DNA of 64,000 bases from Paraburkholderia unamae (GTDB lineage Bacteria > Pseudomonadota > Gammaproteobacteria > Burkholderiales > Burkholderiaceae). A program made the position numbers and the translations under genes. Location of the stretch: assembly GCF_003268775.1 (NCBI RefSeq), contig NZ_QLSU01000007.1, forward strand, positions 186,001 through 250,000. Reading direction: 5' to 3'. The notes under the pieces were generated by a model, which had not been told where the DNA came from, did no database searches, and saw nothing but the letters and a program-made list of their open reading frames with translations. Positions 56,001-63,141 of this stretch are shown piece after piece. Positions within the stretch are counted from its first letter, which is position 1. Each line of letters begins with the position of its first letter.

Positions 56001-56757
56001 CCCACACCATGAGATACGTGGAGTTGTACCAGTCGGCCGATTCGGGCACGTCGGTCTGCTCGCCCCACGTTTGCGGCGAGGCCGGCGGCAAGTCGCAATA
56101 CCAGTCGTAGAACGACAGGCACGCCCCGCCGATCAGGCTCAGGTAACGCGCGCCCGCCGCGTACGAGACCATCGACATGGCCGGAATGGGCGAGAAGCCC
56201 ACCACGCGGTCCGGGCCATACTTGCCGATGGTGTAGGCGTTGGCCGCCGCGATCATCTCGGTGGCCGTGTCCCAGTCGGCGCGCACGAAGCCGCCCTGAC
56301 CGCGAGCGCGCTTGTAGCGCGCTGCCTTCTTCGGGTCCCCGACGATCGAGGCCCATGCCTTGACCGGGTCGAGCGTCTTGCGCGCCTCGCGCCACATTTC
56401 GATCAGGCGGCCGCGGATCATCGGATACTTCACGCGCTGTGCCGAATACACATACCAGCTATACGACGCGCCACGCGGGCAGCCGCGCGGTTCGTGATTG
56501 GGCAGGTCCGCACGCGTGCGCGGGTAGTCGGTTTGCTGCGTTTCCCACGTGATCAGGCCGTTCTTCACGTAGACCTTCCACGAGCACGAGCCCGTGCAGT
56601 TCACGCCATGGGTGGAGCGCACGATCTTGTCGTGCTGCCAGCGGCTGCGATAGCCGTCTTCCCACTTGCGGTCCTCGTTCACCACCGCGCCGTGACCGTT
56701 CGAGAAGGTCGATTTCACGCGCGACATGAACTTCAACCGGTCCAGAAAATAACTCAT
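53020..56757 (-). CDS. narG: Respiratory nitrate reductase alpha subunit (molybdopterin)
   Basis: This 1245-aa catalytic subunit reduces nitrate to nitrite at a bis-MGD molybdenum centre on the cytoplasmic side of the membrane. The FS0 cluster ligands are His50, Cys54, Cys58 (HGVNCTGSCSW) and Cys93 (PRGCPRGASYS), matching the E. coli arrangement. Downstream are GQGGFVRADWDTATEMIAAA, NSTYLMVWGSNVPQTRTPDAHF, MVIVGAALNHWYHNDM and GIKHG, with an added GEGEGEGA repeat from three 6-bp units at about residues 930-940. GGAGA precedes the ATG at 56757. It is first in narGHJI, with a NarL-like site about 180 bp upstream. Confidence 0.97.
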   Translation of the reverse strand: MSYFLDRLKFMSRVKSTFSNGHGAVVNEDRKWEDGYRSRWQHDKIVRSTHGVNCTGSCSWKVYVKNGLITWETQQTDYPRTRADLPNHEPRGCPRGASYSWYVYSAQRVKYPMIRGRLIEMWREARKTLDPVKAWASIVGDPKKAARYKRARGQGGFVRADWDTATEMIAAANAYTIGKYGPDRVVGFSPIPAMSMVSYAAGARYLSLIGGACLSFYDWYCDLPPASPQTWGEQTDVPESADWYNSTYLMVWGSNVPQTRTPDAHFYTEVRYKGTKTVAVSSDFGEMVKFGDIWLAPKQGTDAALALAMGHVVLKEFHASGKSAYFRDYVKQYTDMPMLVTLAERDGALVPDQFLRASQLAANLDEANNPQWKTLAIDSATGDIVAPNGSIGFRWGEGEHDGGKKVGRWNLEMKDGGSGREIDPRLSLVDQHDEVVEVGFPYFGGEQGALLARRVPAKRVTLADGTRALVATVYDLQMANYGVDQGLGGPNVASSYDDDVPCTPAWQEKHTTVPRKLVIQVAREFADNADRTRGKSMVIVGAALNHWYHNDMIYRGIINLLMMCGCIGQSGGGWAHYVGQEKLRPQFGWAPLAFALDWSRPPRQMNGTSFFYNHTSQWRHEKVGVDEILGPGADRARYKGLSMLDLNAKSERLGWLPSAPQLGANPLDVVDAAQRAGVPPVQYAVEQLKSGKLDFACDDPDNPANFPRNMFVWRSNILGSSGKGHEYFLKYLLGTQNALFGDEADAIKPAEVKVREAAEGKLDLLTVLDFRMSTTCLYGDIVLPTATWYEKDDLNTSDMHPFIHPLSEAVQPLWESKTDWEIYKTIAKKFSEIGGAHLGKRTDLVCTPLMHDTPGELGQAFEPKDWRLGECDLVPGKTAPAMTVVERDYREIYNKFTSVGPLLEKLGNGGKGINWNTVHEVGELAQLTGIKHGEGEGEGAAAGRPRLETAIDAAEMILTFAPETNGHVAVKAWDALSKITGRDHTHLAEGREHDKIRFRDVQAQPRKIISAPTWSGLESEEVSYNAGYTNVHELIPWRTLTGRQQFYQDHRWMLDFGEGFCNYKPAIDTKTVAPMLGAKPNGEHELVLNWITPHQKWGIHSTYTDNLRMLTLSRGGPHVWVSEAEAKEAGLVDNDWVEVFNVNGTLTARVVVSQRVPRGMCLMYHAQEKIINVPGAETSGMRGGIHNSVTRTVLKPTHMIGGYAQLSYGFNYYGTVGSNRDEYVIVRKMKKVEWLEGPMKEGAAS

Positions 56758-56935
56758 CAGGTTCTCCGGGACTGCTGCTGGATTCGATCGATCGCGCCCG
56801 TCGCCGCTTGCGTGTTCGTCACGCGTGGCGCCTGGCGCTCGTGTCGTTCCGAGTATGGCGAGCAGGCGCTGGCCTGCCCATTCACCGAGGGGAGTGTTCG
56901 CGCAGCGCAAAGGGATGAGTCCCGACGCGCCGCGC

Positions 56936-56951
56936 TACTCCCTAAGGACTA
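56936..56951. promoter_or_regulatory. NarL-like 7-2-7 site upstream of narG
   Basis: TACTCCCTAAGGACTA reads as two inverted NarL heptamers (TACYYMT type) separated by two bases, with one or two mismatches to consensus. It lies about 180 bp before narG and matches the site before narK1, in reversed orientation, at 14 of 16 positions. Confidence 0.7.
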
Positions 56952-56971
56952 GTTCGCTCCACGCTCGCGCG

Positions 56972-58366
56972 TCAGCAAGGCATCGACGCGTCGCGGCGCG
57001 CGTAGAAGAACCACGTGACCAGCGCGCACACCACATAGAAGCCGATGAAGCACAGGAGCGCTGAAACCGGCGAGCCAGTCATATCGAGCGAGGTGCCGAA
57101 GCTCTTGGGGATGAAGAAGCCGCCGTACGCGCCCATCGCCCCCGCGAAGCCGAGCACGGCAGCCGATTCCTTGCCCGCTTCGGCAAGCGCGCCGTGCTGC
57201 GCCTGCGCGCCCGCGCCTTGCGCGGCGCGCTGATGCTGCGTGAGAAAGATCACGGGGATCATGCGAAAGGTCGAGCCGTTGCCGATGCCGGTGAGCGCGA
57301 ACAGCACCACGAACATCGCGAGGAAGCCCGCGAAGCTGCCCTGCGCGCCACCGAACGTGCCGCCCGGCAGGAACACGATCACGCCCATCACCGCCACGAT
57401 CATCGCCACGAAGGTCCAGAGCGTGACGCGCGCGCCGCCGAGCTTGTCCGAGATCCAGCCGCCAACGGGACGCGTGAGCGCACCGGCAAGCGGCCCGAGG
57501 AAGGCCCATGCGGTCGGGTTGATCGCGGGGAACTCGGCCTTCGTGAGCAGCGCGAGACCCGCGGAAAAGCCGATGAACGAGCCGAACGTGCCGACATAGA
57601 GGAAGCACATGATCCAGTTGTGCGCGCGGCGGAAAATCACGGCCTGTTCGCTGAACGAGGCCTTCGCGTCGGCAATGTCGTTCATGCCGAACCACGCGGC
57701 GAACGACGAAACGATGATGAGCGGCACCCACACGAAGCCCGCGTTCTGCAACCAGATGCTGTGCTCGACGCCGTTCTTCACGTATGTCTGGCCGTCGCCG
57801 AGCAGGCCCGCGAACACGGCAGTCGAGATCACGATGGGCGTGACGAACTGCACGACCGAAACACCGAGATTGCCGATGCCCGCATTGAGGCCCGTGGCGA
57901 ACCCCTTGCGCGCCTTCGGGAAGAAGAAGCTGATGTTCGCCATCGACGAGCTGAAGTTCGCGCCGCCCAGGCCGCACAGCAGCGCGAGCACGAGCAGCGT
58001 GGAATACGACGTGGACGGATCGCGCAGCGCGAAGCCCATGCCGATGGCCGGGATCAGGAGGCTCGCCGTGGAGATCGCCGTGAAGCGGCGGCCGCCGAAA
58101 ATCGGCACGAGAAACGAGTAGAAAATGCGCAGCGTGGCGCCGGAGAGCGCGGGCAGCGCCGTGAGCCAGAACAACTCGTTCTTCGTGAAGTGAAAGCCGC
58201 CCTTGTCGAGGTTGACCACCGTGACGCTCCACAGCGACCACACCACGAACGCCAGCATCAGCGCCGGAATCGAAATCCACAGGTTGCGGGTGGCGATCTG
58301 CTCGCCGGAAGCCTGCCAGAACTTCGCGTTCTCAGGCTCCCATTGGGTCAGGAGATATTTGGACAT
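56972..58366 (-). CDS. narK2: Nitrate/nitrite transporter, NarK antiporter-like
   Basis: This 464-aa, 12-helix MFS nitrate/nitrite porter is of the type closest to E. coli NarK. The family nitrate signature appears as GLGGANFSSSMANISFFFPKARKGFATGLNAGIGNLGVS (helix 5 region), and its second copy in the C-terminal half is GAQGSFAGFLAMFVVLFALTGIGNGSTFRMIPVIF. Such proteins exchange nitrate for nitrite, or couple to protons. The name narK2 follows the narK1-narK2 pairs of other denitrifiers. ATG 58366 opens the typical MSKYLLTQWEPEN start; earlier codons are unlikely. It is 45 bp downstream of narK1 and 214 bp upstream of narG. Confidence 0.93.
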   Translation of the reverse strand: MSKYLLTQWEPENAKFWQASGEQIATRNLWISIPALMLAFVVWSLWSVTVVNLDKGGFHFTKNELFWLTALPALSGATLRIFYSFLVPIFGGRRFTAISTASLLIPAIGMGFALRDPSTSYSTLLVLALLCGLGGANFSSSMANISFFFPKARKGFATGLNAGIGNLGVSVVQFVTPIVISTAVFAGLLGDGQTYVKNGVEHSIWLQNAGFVWVPLIIVSSFAAWFGMNDIADAKASFSEQAVIFRRAHNWIMCFLYVGTFGSFIGFSAGLALLTKAEFPAINPTAWAFLGPLAGALTRPVGGWISDKLGGARVTLWTFVAMIVAVMGVIVFLPGGTFGGAQGSFAGFLAMFVVLFALTGIGNGSTFRMIPVIFLTQHQRAAQGAGAQAQHGALAEAGKESAAVLGFAGAMGAYGGFFIPKSFGTSLDMTGSPVSALLCFIGFYVVCALVTWFFYARRDASMPC

Positions 58367-58411
58367 GATTGTGCTCGTACAGTTGGCGCCGCACATGCGG
58401 CGCGAGTTTGA

Positions 58412-59728
58412 TCATTCGGAGTACGTTGTTTCTTTCAGCTCCGGCGCCACGCCGTGCCGGGTCTTGCTCGTGAGTTTCGCGAGCGCTTCGGGACGAAACG
58501 AGACGTGCATGAACAGCAGGCTCACCACCGTCGCGCCGAACATCAGCATGAAGCAGGTGGTGCGCACGCCCGTCAGGTCCACGAGGAAGCCGAACAGGAT
58601 CGGCAGGATGAAGCCCGCGAGACCGCCCGCCAGCCCCACCACGCCGGAGACCGCGCCGATGTTGTCGGTGTAGTCGTCGCCGATGAACTTGAAGACGGAA
58701 GCCTTGCCCACCGCCATCGCAATGCCGACGATGAACATCAGCACCGTGTAGAACACCGGCCCCGTGCTGATATGCAGGCCGAGCGGGCCGTGCGCGCCGT
58801 GGATCGTGAAGTCGGTCGGCGGGTAGCTCAGCAGGAAGAAGCAGGCGAGCGCGACCCACATCACGGCCCACGTCGTGCGATACGCGCCGTAGCGGTCGGA
58901 GAGCCAGCCGCCGAGCGCGCGCAGCACGCCGCCGGGCAGCGAGAAGCACGCGGCGAGAAACGCGGCCTGCTCGATGCCGAAGCCGTACTGGTTCACGTAG
59001 TACTGCGGCATCCACAGCGAAAGGCCGACATAGCCGCCGAACACCACCGAGTAGTACTGCGCATAGCGCATCACGCGCGGGTCGGCGAGCACGCGCATCT
59101 GGGCCGCCACGCTCGTCGAGCCCGACACGCGGTGCGCGGGGTTGCTCGCGGAGAACACCCAGAACAGCAGCGCGGTGACGAGCATCGCGACCGCGTAGAC
59201 CTTCGGCACGATGGTCCACGTGCCGGCCGCCACGATCAGCACCGGCGCCACGAACTTGTTGAGCGCGGCGCCCGAGTTGCCCGCGCCGAAAACGCCCATG
59301 GCGAAGCCCTGGCGCGACTTCGGGAACCAGCGCGCCACATAGGGCGTGCCCACCGAGAACGAGGCGCCTGCAAAGCCCACGAACAGGCCGAGCACGAGGA
59401 ATTGCCACAGTTGCGTCGCGTATGAGACGAGCCAGATCGGCACGATCGTCGCGAGCATGGTGATGAAGAACACGATGCGCCCGCCGTAGCGGTCGGTCCA
59501 GATGCCGAGCGGCACGCGCGCAAGCGAACCGGTGAGCACCGGCATCGCGGCGATCAGGCCGAATTCCGTATCGGTGAGATGAAGCTGCTTCTTGAGGGGA
59601 ATGCCGAGGATCGCGAACATCATCCAGACGGCAAAGCAGATCGTGAATGCAAATGTGCTCGAGGTGAGCACGCGCCACGCGCGGCTATCCGGCACGGGCT
59701 CCGCCTGTGGGGATGGGGCGGCTTTCAT
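58412..59728 (-). CDS. narK1: Nitrate transporter, NarK1-like (proton symporter type)
   Basis: This 438-aa, 12-helix MFS nitrate transporter is of the NarK1 type, which in related organisms acts as a nitrate/proton symporter that starts uptake before nitrite accumulates. The first nitrate signature is VGFAGASFSVGTPYVARWFPKSRQGFAMGVFGAGNSGAA and the second IVGIAMAVGKASVFKFIGDDYTDNIGAVSGVVGLAGGLAG. Motif A is GIWTDRYGGRIVFF. The opening ATG follows a GAGAGGAAACC-like ribosome site. It is the first gene of the locus and is preceded by NarL-like sites. Confidence 0.93.
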   Translation of the reverse strand: MKAAPSPQAEPVPDSRAWRVLTSSTFAFTICFAVWMMFAILGIPLKKQLHLTDTEFGLIAAMPVLTGSLARVPLGIWTDRYGGRIVFFITMLATIVPIWLVSYATQLWQFLVLGLFVGFAGASFSVGTPYVARWFPKSRQGFAMGVFGAGNSGAALNKFVAPVLIVAAGTWTIVPKVYAVAMLVTALLFWVFSASNPAHRVSGSTSVAAQMRVLADPRVMRYAQYYSVVFGGYVGLSLWMPQYYVNQYGFGIEQAAFLAACFSLPGGVLRALGGWLSDRYGAYRTTWAVMWVALACFFLLSYPPTDFTIHGAHGPLGLHISTGPVFYTVLMFIVGIAMAVGKASVFKFIGDDYTDNIGAVSGVVGLAGGLAGFILPILFGFLVDLTGVRTTCFMLMFGATVVSLLFMHVSFRPEALAKLTSKTRHGVAPELKETTYSE

Positions 59729-59781
59729 GGGGTTTCCTCTCGCTCGTCTTGTTGACGTGACAAGCGTAGGAAACGGGCAGG

Positions 59782-59839
59782 CTAAGGACTATTCTCCGCA
59801 GGGAGTGCGCGACGATGCGCCGCTAGGCCTTAAGGAGTA
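59782..59839. promoter_or_regulatory. NarL-like sites upstream of narK1
   Basis: TAGGCCTTAAGGAGTA at 59824-59839 is a 7-2-7 arrangement with one perfect heptamer (AGGAGTA). CTAAGGACTA at 59782-59791 repeats exactly part of the narG site. They lie about 55-110 bp before the narK1 start, a normal position for NarL activation. A CTTGT/ACAAG dyad at 59748-59764 is also present, but it lies close to the start codon and does not match FNR spacing. Confidence 0.65.
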
Positions 59840-59914
59840 GTACGGGGGAACGAGGCGGTGCGCAAGGGAAAAACGCGGGTGCGCGAATGCGCAGGAGAGC
59901 AACAAGAATATTTC

Positions 59915-59948
59915 GAAAAGCCGTAGCGTGTCACACAACACGCTACGG
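59915..59948 (-). terminator. Rho-independent terminator of purU
   Basis: A perfect 11-bp stem (CCGTAGCGTGT/ACACGCTACGG) with a 6-base loop is followed on the minus strand by CTTTT, 50 bp beyond the purU stop. Confidence 0.75.
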
Positions 59949-59998
59949 CACGGTGTCGCACCTGATCAACGATAGATCAGCGCAAGACCAAAGCGAAA

Positions 59999-60868
59999 TC
60001 AGCGGAACACCACCGTCTTGTGCCCGTTGAGCACGATGCGATGCTCCACATGCCACTTCACCGCGCGCGCGAGCGTCACGCACTCCACGTCGCGGCCGAT
60101 GGCGGTGAGCTGGTCGGGCGTCATGTTGTGATCCACGCGCTCCACTTCCTGCTCGATGATCGGGCCTTCGTCGAGATCCGACGTCACGTAGTGCGCCGTT
60201 GCGCCAATCAGCTTCACGCCGCGGTCGAACGCCTGGTAGTACGGCTTCGCGCCCTTGAAGCTCGGCAGGAACGAGTGATGGATGTTGATCGCGCGGCCTT
60301 CGAGCGCGTCGCACAGTTGCGTCGAGAGGATCTGCATGTAGCGCGCGAGCACCACGAGGTCAGCGCCTTCGCGGTTCACCACTTCGAGCACGCGCGCTTC
60401 CTGCGCGGCTTTGTCGGCCGCCGTGCCGCCGAGCAGCGGGAAGTGATGGAACGGAACGTTGTAGCTCGCGGCGAGCTGATAGAAGTCTTTGTGGTTCGAG
60501 ATGATCGCCGGAATCTCGATGGGCAACTGGCCGGTGCGATAGCGGAACAGCAGGTCGTTCAGGCAATGGCCGATCTTCGAGACCATGATGACGACGCGCG
60601 GCTTCACGTTCGCATCGTGCAGTTCCCAGCGCATGCCGAACTCCTGCGCGAGCGGCGCGAACGCGCTGCGCAAGCCTTCGAGACCCGGATCGCCGCCCAC
60701 TTGCTGGAAGTGCACGCGCATGAAGAACTCGCCCGTGTGGCTGTCGCCGAACTGGGCCGAATCGAGAATGTTGCTGCCGCGCTCGAACAGAAAACCCGAC
60801 ACGGCATGCACGATGCCCGGCCGGTCGGCGCACGACAGTTTGAGGATGAAGCTGTGATCGGTCGACAT
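59999..60868 (-). CDS. purU: Formyltetrahydrofolate deformylase
   Basis: This 289-aa enzyme hydrolyses 10-formyl-tetrahydrofolate to formate and tetrahydrofolate, balancing one-carbon pools and supplying formate. It has an N-terminal ACT domain (about 1-85, ILKLSCADRPGIVHAVSGFLFERGSNI) and a formyltransferase-like catalytic domain (VVIMVSKIGHCLNDLLFRY, PAIISNHKDF, INIHHSFLPSFKGAKPY with catalytic His, and GATAHYVTSDLDEGPIIEQ with catalytic Asp). ATG 60868 begins MSTDHSF, preceded by AAGG; a TTG seven codons earlier is unlikely. It follows the NUDIX gene by about 76 bp. Confidence 0.96.
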   Translation of the reverse strand: MSTDHSFILKLSCADRPGIVHAVSGFLFERGSNILDSAQFGDSHTGEFFMRVHFQQVGGDPGLEGLRSAFAPLAQEFGMRWELHDANVKPRVVIMVSKIGHCLNDLLFRYRTGQLPIEIPAIISNHKDFYQLAASYNVPFHHFPLLGGTAADKAAQEARVLEVVNREGADLVVLARYMQILSTQLCDALEGRAINIHHSFLPSFKGAKPYYQAFDRGVKLIGATAHYVTSDLDEGPIIEQEVERVDHNMTPDQLTAIGRDVECVTLARAVKWHVEHRIVLNGHKTVVFR

Positions 60869-60944
60869 GACCTTGGTAACTCCCGTCAATACTTTGGTGT
60901 TTCTAAAAGGGCTTTGGTTTGGGCTTTAAAAAACCGGCGCCCTT

Positions 60945-61802
60945 TCACAGCGTCGGCGGTTCGAAGATCGCGGCAATGCCCTCGCACGCGTCTTCGTCAA
61001 TCCATTGGCGGCGCAGCAGGCAGTCGAGCGTCGCGAGGCTCGCGTCCACCGTCATGGCGCCTTCCTCGATCCAGCGCGCGGTTTCGTCGATGCGCGCGAG
61101 GCGATGCTCGCCGACTTCGCCGTCCTGGTTGTGAGGCACGAAATCGGCTGGCAGCGCGAGATCGTAGACGAAAATCTGCTCGGCCTGGGTGCCTTCCGGC
61201 AGCGACTGAAGCACGTGCACCGTGCGGCCCGCGCGCGCCTCGCGCGCCAGATCGGCGGCAATGCCCGCCTCTTCCCAGCACTCCTTCACGAGCGTGGCCT
61301 CGATGCCGAAGCCCCAGCCGATGCCGCCCGCCACGACGTTATCCAGCATGCCGGGGTCGGTGGCCTTGGTGTCGCTGCGCCGCGCGATCCACAACTGCGG
61401 CGCGCGTTCCGCATATTCTACGACGCCGTTCAGATGCACCGCGTACGTCATCGTGCCGAAGAAGCGCGACGCCGCGCGCTCGATATAGGCCAGCGGCGTC
61501 GCGTCGAATGCGTTGCGGATCGCGTAGGTTTCGTTGCGCCAGCCCGGAATGCGGCCTTCCGCGGCGAGCGCGCCGATCACCGAGCCGAGCGCCGCGCTGC
61601 GCGCCGTGACGTTGTCGAAGTGCGGCGCGAGCGTGACGCGCGCGTTGTCCGCGTCACCGTCGATCTCGAACACATCGGGCCAGCGCGCGAGCAGCGCGAC
61701 GTCGTTTTCGCGGATCCAGCCCACGCGCTCGTCGCCGATATGAAACGGCAGATGCGCGCCGACGTCGAAGCGCCGCGCGTCGGTAATGCAAGGCAAGGTC
61801 AT
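60945..61802 (-). CDS. NUDIX hydrolase with DUF4743 N-terminal domain
   Basis: This 285-aa protein has an N-terminal DUF4743 module (about 1-120), as found in Tnr3-like thiamine pyrophosphokinase/NUDIX proteins, and a C-terminal NUDIX domain. The NUDIX box reads GGIGWGFGIEATLVKECWEEAGI with Lys for the usual Arg, while the metal-binding glutamates are intact. Relatives hydrolyse oxidised or damaged thiamine diphosphate, so a house-cleaning phosphatase role is plausible, but the substrate is inferred. It is 18 bp downstream of the LysE gene. Confidence 0.9.
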   Translation of the reverse strand: MTLPCITDARRFDVGAHLPFHIGDERVGWIRENDVALLARWPDVFEIDGDADNARVTLAPHFDNVTARSAALGSVIGALAAEGRIPGWRNETYAIRNAFDATPLAYIERAASRFFGTMTYAVHLNGVVEYAERAPQLWIARRSDTKATDPGMLDNVVAGGIGWGFGIEATLVKECWEEAGIAADLAREARAGRTVHVLQSLPEGTQAEQIFVYDLALPADFVPHNQDGEVGEHRLARIDETARWIEEGAMTVDASLATLDCLLRRQWIDEDACEGIAAIFEPPTL

Positions 61803-61820
61803 CGGTCAGGACTCCGTAGG

Positions 61821-62435
61821 TCAGTCGCGCAGGGCGATGCGAATGCCGATGGCAATGAAGGTGAAACCGGCGAGACGATCGAGCCACACGCCCGCACGCG
61901 GGCGGCGCTTGAGCCAGCCGCCGATCGTGCCCGCGCACAGCCCGAAGATCGAGAACACCACGACCGTCTGCGCCATGAACACGAGGCCGAGTTCGAGCAT
62001 TTGCAGCGTGACGCTGTGCGCGCCATGCGCATCCACGAACTGCGGCAGGAACACCACGAAGAAAAGCGTCACCTTCGGATTCATGATGTTGCCGAGCACG
62101 CTCTGGCGAAAAATCGCGGAAAGCGCCTGGCGCGGCCGCTCGCCCGCTGCCGCGAGACCCTGGCTCCTCAGCGCCTTCACGCCGATCCACACGAGGTACG
62201 CCGCGCCCGCGAGCTTGAGGATCTGGAACGCGAGCGGCGAGGAGCGCAGCACGGCGGCCACGCCGAGTGCGGCGAGCGTGATGTGGAACGTCACGCCCGC
62301 GGCAAAGCCGAGCGCGGCGACGAGGCCGGCCGCGCGGCCCTGCGAGATGCCGCGCGCGAGCACCTGGAGGTTGTCAGGGCCGGGCGCGAACGTGATGGCG
62401 ATGGAGGTGGCGAGAAAGAGCGCGAAATTCGGCAT
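61821..62435 (-). CDS. LysE/RhtB-family amino-acid exporter
   Basis: This 204-aa inner-membrane protein has five to six helices and belongs to the LysE/RhtB family, which exports amino acids such as homoserine, threonine, leucine or cysteine. Family features are FLATSIAITFAPGPDNLQVLARGISQGRAAGLVAALGFAAGV (the PGPD... block) and LKLAGAAYLVWIGVKALRS, followed by FRQSVLGNIMNPKVTLFFVVFLPQFV. Cargo is not assignable from sequence. It lies between apt and the NUDIX gene on the same strand. Confidence 0.92.
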   Translation of the reverse strand: MPNFALFLATSIAITFAPGPDNLQVLARGISQGRAAGLVAALGFAAGVTFHITLAALGVAAVLRSSPLAFQILKLAGAAYLVWIGVKALRSQGLAAAGERPRQALSAIFRQSVLGNIMNPKVTLFFVVFLPQFVDAHGAHSVTLQMLELGLVFMAQTVVVFSIFGLCAGTIGGWLKRRPRAGVWLDRLAGFTFIAIGIRIALRD

Positions 62436-62477
62436 GAGATCGACTCGTGGCGGTGTGCGTTCGGAATTCAGCGGTGA

Positions 62478-63044
62478 TCAGTGACCGCCGAAAGCGGTCA
62501 CGGTGAAAAGCGGCAGCCCTGCATCGGTGAGCAGCTTCGAGCCGCCCAGGTCCGGCAGATCGATGATCGCCGCGCCCTCCACCACGCTCGCGCCGAGGCG
62601 CTCCAGCAGCAGCTTGCCGGCCATCATGGTGCCGCCGGTGGCGATCAGGTCGTCCACGATCACGACACGGTCGCCCTTGCCGCAGGCGTCTTCGTGAATC
62701 TCGACGGTCGCTTCGCCGTATTCGAGCTTGTAGGTCTCGGAAACCGTCTTGTACGGCAGCTTGCCGATCTTGCGGATCGGAATGAAGCCCACGTTCAGTT
62801 CATAGGCAACGATCGGCCCGATGATGAAGCCGCGCGCATCCAGCCCCGCCACGTAGTCGAGCTTCGCGTCCACGTAGCGCTCGACGAACAGGTCGATCAG
62901 CACGCGCAGGCCCTTCGGGTCGCCGATGAGCGGGGTGATGTCGCGGAACTGCACTCCCGGCTGAGGCCAGTCGGGCACCGTGCGGATCAGGCTTTTCACG
63001 AACTGGGCGGCTTCGGCGCTCGGGCTCGCGGGTGCGTTGGACAT
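62478..63044 (-). CDS. apt: Adenine phosphoribosyltransferase
   Basis: This 188-aa salvage enzyme makes AMP from adenine and PRPP in the cytoplasm. The PRPP motif [15 protein letters not shown] spans about residues 126-140; other matching parts are [34 protein letters not shown] and [10 protein letters not shown] with the flexible loop [18 protein letters not shown] precedes the ATG at 63044. A longer in-frame reading upstream runs into the antiporter gene region and is rejected. It lies 97 bp downstream of the antiporter gene. Confidence 0.97.
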   Translation of the reverse strand: MSNAPASPSAEAAQFVKSLIRTVPDWPQPGVQFRDITPLIGDPKGLRVLIDLFVERYVDAKLDYVAGLDARGFIIGPIVAYELNVGFIPIRKIGKLPYKTVSETYKLEYGEATVEIHEDACGKGDRVVIVDDLIATGGTMMAGKLLLERLGASVVEGAAIIDLPDLGGSKLLTDAGLPLFTVTAFGGH

Positions 63045-63141
63045 GATTTCTCCGGGTCGTGACAAGAATAAAGAACAGTAGAACGCATAAACGGGGCGGG
63101 ACCCCGCAAGCGGATTTTCAAGGTGCGCTCGCCCGCACGCC

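Noticed and set aside
53143..56952. Long plus-strand open frame opposite narG (over 1,200 codons)
   Set aside because: Compositionally biased shadow frame opposite a fully conserved narG; no ribosome site and no family resemblance.
59748..59764. CTTGT-N7-ACAAG dyad upstream of narK1 as an FNR/ANR site
   Set aside because: FNR sites have TTGAT-N4-ATCAA spacing. This one has a 7-bp spacer and lies only about 20 bp from the start codon, too close for activation.
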